Below, piece by piece: positions 1 through 7,425 of a DNA stretch of 18,939 nt (the stretch's first letter is position 1; each line of letters opens with the position of its first letter). The notes below the pieces were generated by a model, which saw only the letters and a list, made by a program, of their open reading frames with translations, did not search any database and was not told where the DNA came from. The position numbers were made by a program, and so were the translations under genes. Source of the DNA: Methanobacterium sp. PtaU1.Bin097 (GTDB lineage Archaea > Methanobacteriota > Methanobacteria > Methanobacteriales > Methanobacteriaceae); assembly GCA_002067325.1 (NCBI GenBank), contig MVQY01000095.1:1-18939 (forward strand), read 5' to 3'.

Positions 1-63
1 GTTTCCAATATGGCCTTGATGAATGGATTTATCTTTGGCTGGCTGGATGAAGTGTTGAGTTAA
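1..63 (+). CDS. 3' end of an unidentified protein (partial)
   Basis: The frame is open from the first base of the window and ends in TAA at 61-63. It encodes the last 20 residues, rich in hydrophobic and aromatic residues (NGFIFGWLDEVLS at the end). This could be the last helix of a TetR-type regulator or a similar helical protein, but the fragment is too short to name. It stops just before the tandem repeat array. The call rests only on the open frame and the protein-like composition. Confidence 0.4.
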   Translation, partial: VSNMALMNGFIFGWLDEVLS

Positions 64-68
64 ACATT

Positions 69-240
69 ATACTATAGAATACAAAATATTGGAACACAAT
101 TTATACTATGGAAACACAAAATATTGGAACACAACTTATACTATGGAAACACAAAATATTGGAACACAACTTATACTATGGAAACACAAAATATTGGAAC
201 ACAATTTACAATATGGAACATAAAGTGCTAAAACATTACA
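69..240. repeat. Tandem array of a 35-bp repeat, about five units
   Basis: Successive copies begin at 69, 103, 138, 173 and 208, giving spacings of 34, 35, 35 and 35 bp. The copies at 103, 138 and 173 are nearly identical. The first has lost one base, and the last is degenerate and fades out by about 240-260. Each unit holds two related halves, one containing ATACTATGGAAACACAA and the other AATATTGGAACACAA, so the unit looks like an older 17-18-bp duplication amplified later. The copies touch with no unique spacer. The period is not a multiple of three. The array lies 45-65 bp upstream of the ribosome binding site of the secreted-protein gene, a position that suits a multi-copy operator, though slippage-prone junk DNA is equally possible. 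Confidence 0.85.
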
Positions 241-259
241 TGAAACACAAAGTGGCTGA

Positions 260-273
260 ATTTAAACATATAC
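260..273 (+). promoter_or_regulatory. Possible TATA element for the secreted-protein gene
   Basis: An AT-rich stretch reading TTTAAACATATA lies about 35-45 bp upstream of the proposed ATT start and immediately 3' of the repeat array. With archaeal geometry, in which transcription starts about 25 bp downstream of TATA, transcription would begin close to the GGAGG motif and leave a very short leader. The assignment rests only on composition and position. Confidence 0.3.
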
Positions 274-292
274 TTCGATCGTACCTTACTTT

Positions 293-297
293 GGAGG
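293..297 (+). promoter_or_regulatory. Strong ribosome binding site (GGAGG) that decides the upstream start
   Basis: GGAGG at 293-297 is the strongest Shine-Dalgarno match in this region. It lies seven bases before ATT at 305-307. No comparable motif precedes the TTG at 404. The TTG-initiated form would also discard an in-frame, well-formed signal peptide. This site is therefore the main evidence for translation starting at 305. Confidence 0.6.
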
Positions 298-304
298 CGT
301 TTAA

Positions 305-1057
305 ATTAATTACAAATGGATATCATCATTTATAATACTATTTACTCTGGTATTAAGTTTAAATCCCGGGTGTGTAGCTGTAACAGGGGATTTCGATTCG
401 TTTTTGGATGGTTATATCATGGGCTATTACATAAACCCTAGCGTCACACCCCTATCAGAAATCAATTTCCAGGACCTGAAAAACGCGGGAATTACAGATA
501 TCTATGTCTTAGTATCGAATGATAATTATTTACCTGTATTATCAGAAGCCAAAACAAAAGCTGACAATGTGGGAATCAGGACCAACGCCTGGGTATTTCC
601 CGGGTTCAATTACGCCTCACAGGTCGCTCAAATGAAAATAGGAGTTCTGTTGGATGTGGAAACCTACGATATGCCTGCTTCTATTCCTGAAATTAAAGCT
701 ATGAGAGAGGCTACCCAGGGAGTAACCTTCTCTCTTTGCGTTAAACCAGACGGTTGGGACGGTAACCAGTACTACTACTTAATTGCACCATTATGCGACC
801 ATATGGTCCCCATGCTCTACATAGCCGACTATGATAAGGATATAATCGATTTAACAAACTGGGTTAAATTTTATAATATCTATAATATCATTTTCCCAGG
901 GAAAATCGTAGCCGGACTTGAAACCTACGAGTCCGACCAAAATTTAACCCCCAAAAATGAAAGTACCCTATTAGCAGAAATCAAAACGGTGCAACCTTAT
1001 ACTCATGGAATAATCCTTTTCAGGTATGGGTTATCCAACTTCAATGGTTCGTTTTAA
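305..1057 (+). CDS. Secreted TIM-barrel-like (glycoside-hydrolase-like) protein, probable ATT start
   Basis: Starting at TTG 404 gives 217 residues. The frame stays open back to 305, where ATT follows GGAGG by seven bases and adds 33 residues. These form a typical secretion signal: a short N-terminus with one Lys, a hydrophobic core (ISSFIILFTLVLSL), then PGCVAVTGDFDS. The 250-residue product has the alternating strand/helix pattern of a TIM barrel (NAGITDIYVLVS, IRTNAWVFPGF, GVLLDVETYD, VTFSLCVKPDGW, GKIVAGLETYES, THGIILFRYG). Such barrels occur in surface and glycan-acting proteins of methanogens. The D117-x-E119 pair at a strand end recalls the acidic pair of GH25 lysozymes, but that resemblance is weak and no substrate can be given. 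It likely acts outside the cell. The missing ATG may mean a genuine rare start or a decayed start codon, since the next gene is also broken. Confidence 0.65.
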   Translation: MNYKWISSFIILFTLVLSLNPGCVAVTGDFDSFLDGYIMGYYINPSVTPLSEINFQDLKNAGITDIYVLVSNDNYLPVLSEAKTKADNVGIRTNAWVFPGFNYASQVAQMKIGVLLDVETYDMPASIPEIKAMREATQGVTFSLCVKPDGWDGNQYYYLIAPLCDHMVPMLYIADYDKDIIDLTNWVKFYNIYNIIFPGKIVAGLETYESDQNLTPKNESTLLAEIKTVQPYTHGIILFRYGLSNFNGSF

Positions 1058-1115
1058 ACTCCAATCATGTGGTTCGCCATAACTCTCGATAAAGGTGTTC
1101 CTATTCACTTGAATA

Positions 1116-1136
1116 AAAATTAAAATTTATTTTTTC
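1116..1136 (+). terminator. T-rich terminator candidate after the secreted-protein gene
   Basis: An A/T-rich stretch ending in a run of six T residues (1130-1135) follows the stop codon by about 70 bp. Archaeal RNA polymerase can terminate on oligo-T without a hairpin. No hairpin is seen. Confidence 0.3.
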
Positions 1137-1162
1137 ATTTATACTTAATTATCTCCAGTCAC

Positions 1163-1175
1163 AAAATATATATAG
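1163..1175 (+). promoter_or_regulatory. TATA box candidate upstream of the DUF389 pseudogene
   Basis: AAAATATATATA is a good archaeal TATA match, about 100 bp before the ATG at 1271. A second AT-rich site near 1208 is also possible. The interval 1058-1270 otherwise holds nothing that could be recognised. Confidence 0.35.
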
Positions 1176-1270
1176 CTTAGATATGAAACTTTAGTAGAGT
1201 TTTAATCCTTTTAAAGTATTTAAGAACGAATATGGGGCAAAAAAAACATATGTATTAAAAGGGGAGTAAA

Positions 1271-2280
1271 ATGTGGAATTCTATTGGAAACCTTATTCAT
1301 GATGGTCCGGTTGACAAAGAGAAAGTAAACCGGATACGGGACCTTATATTGTAATGAAGGTTCTGATGTGAAAAATAAGTTGGTAAAATTTTTTGTCCTG
1401 TTGATCTTTTCTTCAGCCATTGCTACTTACGGTCTTATCGGAGATTCTGTAGCAGTGATCATAGGGGCCATGATTATCGCACCCCTAATGTTACCAATTA
1501 TGGGGCTTGCTTATAGTATAAGTGCCGGTGACAGTCCAGCTATGAAGAACTCGTTGCTTTTAAGTATGGGTGGAATAGTCACTGCCATTGTAGTAGCGTT
1601 TTTTTTAACATTACCACTATCCGGGGCCATCCAACCCAATAATATAAACCAGATCATGGTTAGAACGTCACCTGGTATTATAGATCTCTTAATAGCCCTG
1701 TTTACTGGGCTTGCAGGTGCATTCGCCATGTCTCGTAGTGATGTGTCAGATACGTTGCCAGGAGTAGCCATTGCCATCTCTCTTGTCCCCCCCCTGGCTA
1801 ATGTGGGGGTTCTCCTTGCTACATTCAACTACTCCCTAGCTCTGGGAAGTTTTCTACTTTTTATGACCAATTATTTAGCCATAGTTATTACTGGAGCTGC
1901 CCCTTTTTGGAATTATGGGCTACTCACGGGAAACTTTCTTAGAAAAATCTCCAAGCGCCAGAAAAGAGAGTATAATTCTTGTTTTAATCTGTTTGATCAT
2001 AATTATCATCCCATTAAGCTATAACGGATACAATGTCACCATGGATAACCTCGTAACTCAAACCGTAACCGATGCTTCCGTCAATTGGTTGGAGGGCAGT
2101 GGATATGAACTGGAATCAGTTGATATCCAATCACTAAATAATAATGTAATGGTGACGATTATAGGAAATGGACCACTTCCTCCTATTGAAAAACTTGAAA
2201 AGCAGATTAAAGGGAAAATCCATGGAAAAAATATTGAAGTAGATGTTCTACATTCGGACACTTACCTGGTAACTAGTTAG
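1271..2280 (+). pseudogene. DUF389-family membrane protein gene broken by two frameshifts
   Basis: Three consecutive frames together make one DUF389-type protein of about 335 residues, an integral membrane family of unknown function. Segment 1 starts at ATG 1271 after AAAAGGGGAG, runs 27 codons (MWNSIGNLIHDGPVDKEKVN...) and stops at 1352. Segment 2, one frame over, continues with NEGSDVKNKLVKFFVLL and the family-typical transmembrane block containing GDSVAVIIGAMIIAPLMLPI and ISLVPPLANVGVLLATF. Segment 3 resumes another frame over near 1905 as GIMGYSRETFLEKSPSARK, followed by one more membrane segment and a soluble tail ending at 2280. Both shifts are +1. Removing one C from the CCC in GCCCCTTTTT near 1900-1908 would restore the reading ALFGIMGYSRE. 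A GTG at 1368 could start a shorter product, but it would still hit the second shift. This may be a true pseudogene or uncorrected sequencing errors. Confidence 0.75.
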
Positions 2281-2337
2281 GAATAATTATTTTTATAATA
2301 ACAAAAGCTATTAAATTAGATTAAAGAAGGTACTAAT

Positions 2338-3690
2338 ATGGCTTCTAAAAAATCGCTCCAAAAAACTTTTACTGTTGAATCAAATATTACTCATTCGCAT
2401 GAAAAAGAAGATCCGACAGTTGTCGATTCTTTAAACTACGTTGAGCTAAAATTAAACGAAGATGTGAAAGAAGGTATTCCCGATTTAAATGATGAAAGAT
2501 CGTTAATACTGATTATAAGCGACCTCCACTTGGGTGCAGATGACACTTATACGGAAACTAAACAGAACCGTGATGCATTGGTCAATTTTTTAAAACAGGT
2601 TCGATACTCATCTGAAGTTAAAGAACTGGTTATAGCTGGTGATTTGATTGATGAATGGTTCGTTCCAATGCAGGTTGATACATTCAATGGGAAAACGCAA
2701 CGTGATTTCGTGAAAGTTGTGGCTGAAAATAATAAATCTATATTTGATGCATTTAATGATATAATAAAAGATGGAAACATTGAAGTGACCTATGTACCGG
2801 GAAATCATGACATCCTAATAAATTCAGGTGATATTCAAAGTATACTGCCCGGAATATCTGAAGCACGTGATGTTAAAGGATTAGGAGCTTACGTACCCCC
2901 AGATTTTCCCGAGTTAATCATCGAACACGGGCACCGTTATAATTTCTTCTGCGCACCCGATTTCTCTAACCGGCCGATAACCCACACCGAATCCATACTA
3001 CCACCAGGATATTTTTTCACCAGGATGGCCACCAGCTCAGTAATAGAAGGCCGCCGTGAAAACAATGTTAAACTACCTGTAGTCTATAAAAATGAACTGG
3101 GAGCAGAGCAATTGGGCTATTTCCTTTACTGGAACGTGTGGAAGGAGCTGATCACTGAATTCCCAGTGAAAGAAGGAATTAGAAAAAAGGTTATAAACAC
3201 AGGTCTAGATGGATTAACCGATCTTCATTCCATAAATGATTTTTTACCCTACCAGGATCCTGAAACTGGCTATATTGATGTTAAATTGCATAATGGGATT
3301 ATTGAAAACTGGGATGAAAGGCAGGATAATAATCTTGTTCCTGTAAAAATCCCCTTGGAAGAAGCAATACTGAAAGCAGCTTTGGCCAGTCATCTGGATG
3401 ATCAATCCCGGATTCAATTTTTTGAAAACCCTGATTCTGATAAGAAAATAGTGATATTCGGGCATACCCATGAGGCAAGAGTTATAACCACTAAAAATAA
3501 AGAAGGAAAAAAACAGGTCTACGTTAACTCCGGTACCTGGATAGATAAAAATAAATGTACAAAGACCTTTGTAGTAGTCTCACCACCAATTAACAAAGAT
3601 ACTAACACCGCTTTTGTAACCCTTTGTCAATATGGAGATAAAGGAGATTTCAAGAAGTTAAAATCAGAGGCAATACCAATATCGAAATAA
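2338..3690 (+). CDS. Calcineurin-like metallophosphoesterase
   Basis: The 450-residue protein carries the full set of metal-binding motifs of the calcineurin-like phosphoesterase superfamily. They are SDLHLG (D62, H64), GDLIDEW (D102), GNHD (155-158), EHGHR (196-200) and GHTH (375-378), followed by NSGTW. These proteins bind two metal ions and hydrolyse phosphomono- or diesters. The order resembles the LpxH/UDP-diacylglucosamine hydrolase branch, but archaea lack lipid A, so the substrate is unknown. The first 50 residues are charged and polar with no signal peptide, so a cytoplasmic location is likely. About 170 residues inserted between the GHR and GHTH motifs make it longer than a minimal member. 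The ATG at 2338 follows AAGAAGG. The gene begins 57 bp after the DUF389 remnant and faces a convergent neighbour. Confidence 0.88.
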   Translation: MASKKSLQKTFTVESNITHSHEKEDPTVVDSLNYVELKLNEDVKEGIPDLNDERSLILIISDLHLGADDTYTETKQNRDALVNFLKQVRYSSEVKELVIAGDLIDEWFVPMQVDTFNGKTQRDFVKVVAENNKSIFDAFNDIIKDGNIEVTYVPGNHDILINSGDIQSILPGISEARDVKGLGAYVPPDFPELIIEHGHRYNFFCAPDFSNRPITHTESILPPGYFFTRMATSSVIEGRRENNVKLPVVYKNELGAEQLGYFLYWNVWKELITEFPVKEGIRKKVINTGLDGLTDLHSINDFLPYQDPETGYIDVKLHNGIIENWDERQDNNLVPVKIPLEEAILKAALASHLDDQSRIQFFENPDSDKKIVIFGHTHEARVITTKNKEGKKQVYVNSGTWIDKNKCTKTFVVVSPPINKDTNTAFVTLCQYGDKGDFKKLKSEAIPISK

Positions 3691-3734
3691 AAAAATTTAA
3701 GCAATTTACCTTATTTGGTTATAATGTTCGTGGT

Positions 3735-3742
3735 TTTTTAAC
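3735..3742 (+). terminator. Oligo-T terminator candidate in the convergent gap
   Basis: A run of six T residues (GGTTTTTTAAC) lies about 45 bp after the phosphoesterase stop, inside the 75-bp gap between two convergent genes. The opposite strand has its own T-rich tracts (the A-runs near 3743 and 3757). No stem-loop is evident. Confidence 0.35.
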
Positions 3743-3765
3743 AAAAATATTCATGCAAAAAAAGC

Positions 3766-4608
3766 TTAAATACTTAATTTCAAAGTCCCATGACCAGGGC
3801 CCACCCTAACCTGCGGATATTCCCTTAAAAATTCAATTATCTTCTCCAGGGTTTCCTGTGCCATCTCCACATTCCAGGTATAATCACCAGGTGCCACTCC
3901 TGTTTCTAGGTTCTCATGGATGAAGGCCGCGTCCATGGTGAGTAAAACTGGACCTTCCATTCCATTAACCAGGAATGACATGTGTCCGGGGGTGTGTCCC
4001 GGTGTCCAAATAGTCCAAAGAGATCCGTCGCCTAGAATATCTATACTGGAACCTATGGGAGGTATTTTTGTGGCCTGGGAAAAGTCTATTTCATATAGTT
4101 CTTCCAGTCCTTCCAGGAAATCTCCATGTACTTCAGGTTGATATTCATCATATTCTCCCTTAGAGATGATATAAGGGATGTCTCTGGGCAGTTCTCTTAC
4201 ACCTGCAGCATGATCCGCATGTAGGTGGCTTAAAAAAACTGTTTTAAGTTCAATACCATGATCTTGGATATGATATGCGATATTTTTATGTTCACCTAGT
4301 TTAAACTCGTCAACTGAGGATCCTTCTAATCCACCGTAGGGATCCGTAATATAAGAAGCATCGAGCCCGGCATCTAAAAGAATATCACCCTTTTCCTTAT
4401 GGCGCACCCAGTAGACCAGTATAGGAACCTCTAATTCCTCTTCCTGGACATCTCCTGCCAGGGGATGGTCAGGATTTAAAGTTCCCTTTCTGTTTATCTT
4501 CACTGTTCCGGTCTGGAAACTTCGAACTGTTACCTGGCAGGGATTCTGGAATACTTCAGTCCAGTTTTCAACCTTATTCTTCCGGTAAATATATTTTTTG
4601 AGTTTCAT
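3766..4608 (-). CDS. N-acyl-homoserine-lactonase-like metallo-beta-lactamase fold hydrolase
   Basis: The 280-residue protein has the complete lactonase-type metallo-beta-lactamase signature: HLHADH (H128, H130, D132, H133), TPGHTPGH (H209), the bridging D226 in LTMDAAF, and H273 in GPGHG. This is the HxHxDH-H-D-H arrangement of AHL lactonases (AiiA/AttM group), which open lactone rings using two metal ions. The N-terminal part with a VYWVRH-GDILLDAGLD core also fits that group. There is no signal peptide, so it is cytoplasmic. It begins 11 bp after the symporter stop and is almost certainly co-transcribed with it, which suggests the transported compound or a product of it is a lactone or ester. 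The true substrate is not shown; many homologues have broad lactonase or esterase activity. Confidence 0.85.
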   Translation of the reverse strand: MKLKKYIYRKNKVENWTEVFQNPCQVTVRSFQTGTVKINRKGTLNPDHPLAGDVQEEELEVPILVYWVRHKEKGDILLDAGLDASYITDPYGGLEGSSVDEFKLGEHKNIAYHIQDHGIELKTVFLSHLHADHAAGVRELPRDIPYIISKGEYDEYQPEVHGDFLEGLEELYEIDFSQATKIPPIGSSIDILGDGSLWTIWTPGHTPGHMSFLVNGMEGPVLLTMDAAFIHENLETGVAPGDYTWNVEMAQETLEKIIEFLREYPQVRVGPGHGTLKLSI

Positions 4609-4619
4609 ATCGGCTATTT

Positions 4620-6233
4620 CTATTTCCCCTTGCCCCCATCAACTCCCTCGAAGCACCTGTCCAGAAATTCCTTTTCCGGAGGTTTGGTGAGGTAAGAAAC
4701 GATGATGGTAACCACAACGGCCACTGGAAGCGCTATCACTAATGGATCCACGGTGGGCCAGGGTGCCGTGGTTATAATGGTAGACTGTCCCACTAATGCT
4801 TGGGAGATTCCCAAAGCTTCCGCGGATTTTTTAAATCCTAAAAGCAGCCATAGTAGACTGACCACAGATCCAGAGACAACTCCTGCGATTGCACCTTCTT
4901 TTGTGGCCCTTCTCCAATATAAGGCGGCTGTGTATATGGATAGAAACGCCGCTGCAGTTATACCAAACCACAGGGATGTTCCGACAGCTACGATACTCGC
5001 CGGTAGGATGTATCCCATAACCAGTGCAATTAAAACTGCAACCAGTATTCCAATTCTGGCCACTCTCACAGAAGATCCTCCTGTCTTTCGGCGGATTGTT
5101 TCATAGATATCCCTTCCCAGGGCAGTCCCCTGCACATGGAACTGTGCCGATAGGGTGGACATGGCTGCAGATAGAAGGGTTACCATAAACAGGTATGTAA
5201 ACCACAAAGGCATTGCTGCGGTGATAAATGTGGGTATGACCTTATCAAGATTTCCGCCTGCTGCCTGAACCGCAGTCTGGCCGGTTGTTTGGAAGAAGTA
5301 GACGTTGGAAAGTGAACCTACCACGTAAGCTCCGAATGTGATTACGAAGATGAATAAACCACCGATTAACACTCCTCGATTCAATTCCTTGTTGGATCGA
5401 ACCGTCATAAACCGTACCACCAGCTGGGGCTGGGAGAGAACTCCAATACCCACCCCCAGGATAAGACTGGAGACCAAAGTCCACCAGAAAGGACTTTCCA
5501 GTGCAGGCATGGATGTCCATCCAGTGAATCCTGTAGCCGTGGCCACTGCTGTGGCATTAGCAGGTACTATATTCACAAGGTTGGTTAAGGCCTGGTTTGC
5601 ATCGGTTACACCCCCTAAAATCCAGTAAATGGCGACCATTAAGAAGATCATCCCAAAGAACATTATACTCCCCTGTAGGGCGTCTGTATACATCACACCT
5701 TTAATTCCACCAAAAATAACATACACTGCAACGATGACGGCCATTACCACCAGGGCAATGTTGTAATCAATTTGCAGGCTGGTCTCCACGAATCTAGCCA
5801 TTCCAATAAGTACTGCCGAGGCATAGAGGGGCATTCCAATGAAAATAACTGCACCTGAAAAGTACTGTATAAACCTGCTGTTGAATCGTTTGGATAAAAA
5901 TTCAGGGAATGTTAGGGCTCCCAAGTTGTGTCCCATTTTCCGTGTTCGTTTTCCGAAAAAGACGAAGGCAATGAATATCCCTACAAAAATGTTTAAAAAG
6001 ACCAGCCATAGGATTCCCATTCCATAGTTAGCTGCTACTCCTCCAAACCCTACGATCGCAGCGGTACTGATGAATGTAGCCCCATAACTTAAAGCCATGA
6101 TAAAGGGATGCGTTTTCCTCCCGGCAACCAGATAATCATCAGCGTTCTTTGTTCTACGCCAGGCAACATAACCTACATAACCGTTAATCAGGAGAAATAT
6201 CACAACAATTATACTCAATATTATTATATCCAT
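4620..6233 (-). CDS. Sodium:solute symporter (SSS family)
   Basis: The 537-residue protein has about 13 hydrophobic segments and belongs to the sodium:solute symporter family (TC 2.A.21; PutP, ActP, SGLT). The family signature appears as GGIKGVMYTDALQG at 175-188. The segment LLSAAMSTLSAQ (354-364 region) matches the PutP segment in which adjacent Ser and Thr (here S359, T360) coordinate sodium. SQPQLVVRFM near 267-276 is also typical. It should import an organic solute with Na+ across the cell membrane. The solute cannot be read from sequence; proline, acetate-like monocarboxylates and others are all known in the family. ATG 6233 is preceded by GTGAT. It is the first gene of a two-gene unit with the lactonase-like hydrolase, and a TATA box lies about 50 bp upstream. 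Confidence 0.9.
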   Translation of the reverse strand: MDIIILSIIVVIFLLINGYVGYVAWRRTKNADDYLVAGRKTHPFIMALSYGATFISTAAIVGFGGVAANYGMGILWLVFLNIFVGIFIAFVFFGKRTRKMGHNLGALTFPEFLSKRFNSRFIQYFSGAVIFIGMPLYASAVLIGMARFVETSLQIDYNIALVVMAVIVAVYVIFGGIKGVMYTDALQGSIMFFGMIFLMVAIYWILGGVTDANQALTNLVNIVPANATAVATATGFTGWTSMPALESPFWWTLVSSLILGVGIGVLSQPQLVVRFMTVRSNKELNRGVLIGGLFIFVITFGAYVVGSLSNVYFFQTTGQTAVQAAGGNLDKVIPTFITAAMPLWFTYLFMVTLLSAAMSTLSAQFHVQGTALGRDIYETIRRKTGGSSVRVARIGILVAVLIALVMGYILPASIVAVGTSLWFGITAAAFLSIYTAALYWRRATKEGAIAGVVSGSVVSLLWLLLGFKKSAEALGISQALVGQSTIITTAPWPTVDPLVIALPVAVVVTIIVSYLTKPPEKEFLDRCFEGVDGGKGK

Positions 6234-6280
6234 AAAATCACTACTTTTCCAGCTAATTTTATGATAATATTGAAGGTTAT

Positions 6281-6290
6281 TAAATATAAA
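6281..6290 (-). promoter_or_regulatory. TATA box of the symporter-lactonase operon
   Basis: Read on the minus strand the site is TTTATATTTA, a near-ideal archaeal TATA box. It lies 48-57 bp before the symporter ATG, which would give a leader of about 25 nt. It sits in the 202-bp divergent region shared with the PsbP-like gene. Confidence 0.5.
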
Positions 6291-6364
6291 TAGCTTATAA
6301 TAACAATTAATTCAAAAAAATATTTATTTAAAAGATATCACTTATGTAAACAACTCTTCTCTAC

Positions 6365-6376
6365 TTATATTTAAAA
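6365..6376 (+). promoter_or_regulatory. TATA box candidate for the PsbP-like gene
   Basis: TTATATTTAAAA lies about 60-70 bp before the TTG start, so a leader of 30-45 nt would result. GATATATTAAA near 6396 is a second possibility. Confidence 0.4.
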
Positions 6377-6435
6377 AGGTTATATTAGATCAATCGATAT
6401 ATTAAATTTAGAATTAGAAACTCTGGTGTGTAACT

Positions 6436-7383
6436 TTGAATAACGGCCCACGAAAACTGGGGAAGAATGATTCCCGTAAATCAAAAATAATAGACCTGGA
6501 CGATTTAAAAGATTTAAAGGACAAAGCCATCACCATCAAGGATAGAAATAAGGATAAGATCACTGGTAAGGGAAGGGCTTTAGTTACCGGGAAAGGCTTA
6601 AATAAAGGTAAGGCAAGAAGTTTAGGCCGCCCAAGTAATGGAAAAGGCTTAGATAAAGGTAAAGGAAAGAGTTTAGTTACCGGGAAAAGCTTAGGCAAAG
6701 ATAAGGGAAACGGCTTAAGCCCAGCTAAGAGAAAAGGCTTAGGCAAACCCCAGAAAGATCACCCTTCTATACTGGGGAAATCCCATGATAGAGATGAATT
6801 ATCATTACTTTCCGATAAACTGCAGAAAATCCCCGGCATTAAAGATAAAAGAATTGTATTAGGCGTATTACTTATCATTTTTATCTGTGTGGTAGGGTTG
6901 CTGGCTATAAACAGTTTCAATGCCACCCATAATGTAACCAACAACACTACCAATATAACCTCTCCCCCTGTGAACCATTTTGAAAATGGTCTGATATCAT
7001 TCGATTATCCGGAAGGATGGAATGTGACCAATGGAACCAAAGCACCGGTAGTGGTCACTGTTGCCAAAAATGAAAATAACAGCTTCGTGGTGATGAACGA
7101 AGACCTGGGAAACCTCACCTTCCAGGATAGGATGTCCCAGTGGCGGGAGAACATCATGCAGACAGGTGCTATCACCTATGAAGGCAACATAACCATAGAC
7201 AATTCAACGGGTTACAACATTGAATTCGCTCATAAGGTGAACAACACCACATTTAACGCCAGAGGAGTAGCTGTATCCAAAAACACCACCATTTATTTCG
7301 TGATGTTCATATTTGACTCGTCACCTCTGGATTACAAGGACGAGATGGACCTGGTGATCAACAGTTTCCATATCATACACTGA
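6436..7383 (+). CDS. Membrane-anchored PsbP-like protein with Lys/Gly-rich repeat N-terminus
   Basis: The 315-residue protein starts at TTG, seven bases after GGTG (6425-6428). Residues 1-135 are hydrophilic and strongly basic, and residues 46-107 consist of two tandem 31-residue repeats, each beginning G-[RK]-[AS]-LVTGK. At the DNA level TTTAGTTACCGGGAAA recurs exactly 93 bp apart (6579 and 6672). Residues 140-158 form one transmembrane helix. The rest (about 185-315) resembles the PsbP-related domains common in Methanobacteriales (GLISFDYPEGWNV near its start) and carries more than ten N-x-S/T sequons, so it should be glycosylated and outside the cell. The positive N-terminus should stay inside, where it could bind nucleic acid or another polyanion; that is inference. 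The role is unknown. It is followed 42 bp later by paaK, possibly by chance. Confidence 0.8.
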   Translation: MNNGPRKLGKNDSRKSKIIDLDDLKDLKDKAITIKDRNKDKITGKGRALVTGKGLNKGKARSLGRPSNGKGLDKGKGKSLVTGKSLGKDKGNGLSPAKRKGLGKPQKDHPSILGKSHDRDELSLLSDKLQKIPGIKDKRIVLGVLLIIFICVVGLLAINSFNATHNVTNNTTNITSPPVNHFENGLISFDYPEGWNVTNGTKAPVVVTVAKNENNSFVVMNEDLGNLTFQDRMSQWRENIMQTGAITYEGNITIDNSTGYNIEFAHKVNNTTFNARGVAVSKNTTIYFVMFIFDSSPLDYKDEMDLVINSFHIIH

Positions 7384-7425
7384 CACTAAAAAAAACTTTG
7401 ATTAAGACTTTGAGGGAGATATTAG

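Noticed and set aside
69..240. CRISPR array
   Set aside because: Units are contiguous with no unique spacers, each unit has internal half-repeats, and no cas genes are nearby.
108..335. 75-codon open frame running through the 35-bp repeats
   Set aside because: The repeat period is not a multiple of three, so the translation changes frame with each unit. It has no ribosome binding site, and it overlaps the signal-peptide coding region of the downstream gene.
404..406. TTG as the start of the secreted protein
   Set aside because: It lacks a ribosome binding site and cuts off an in-frame signal peptide. It is kept only as a fallback start.
4702..5106. 134-codon plus-strand frame antisense to the symporter
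   Set aside because: It is a shadow of the symporter gene, whose family signatures are clear on the other strand.
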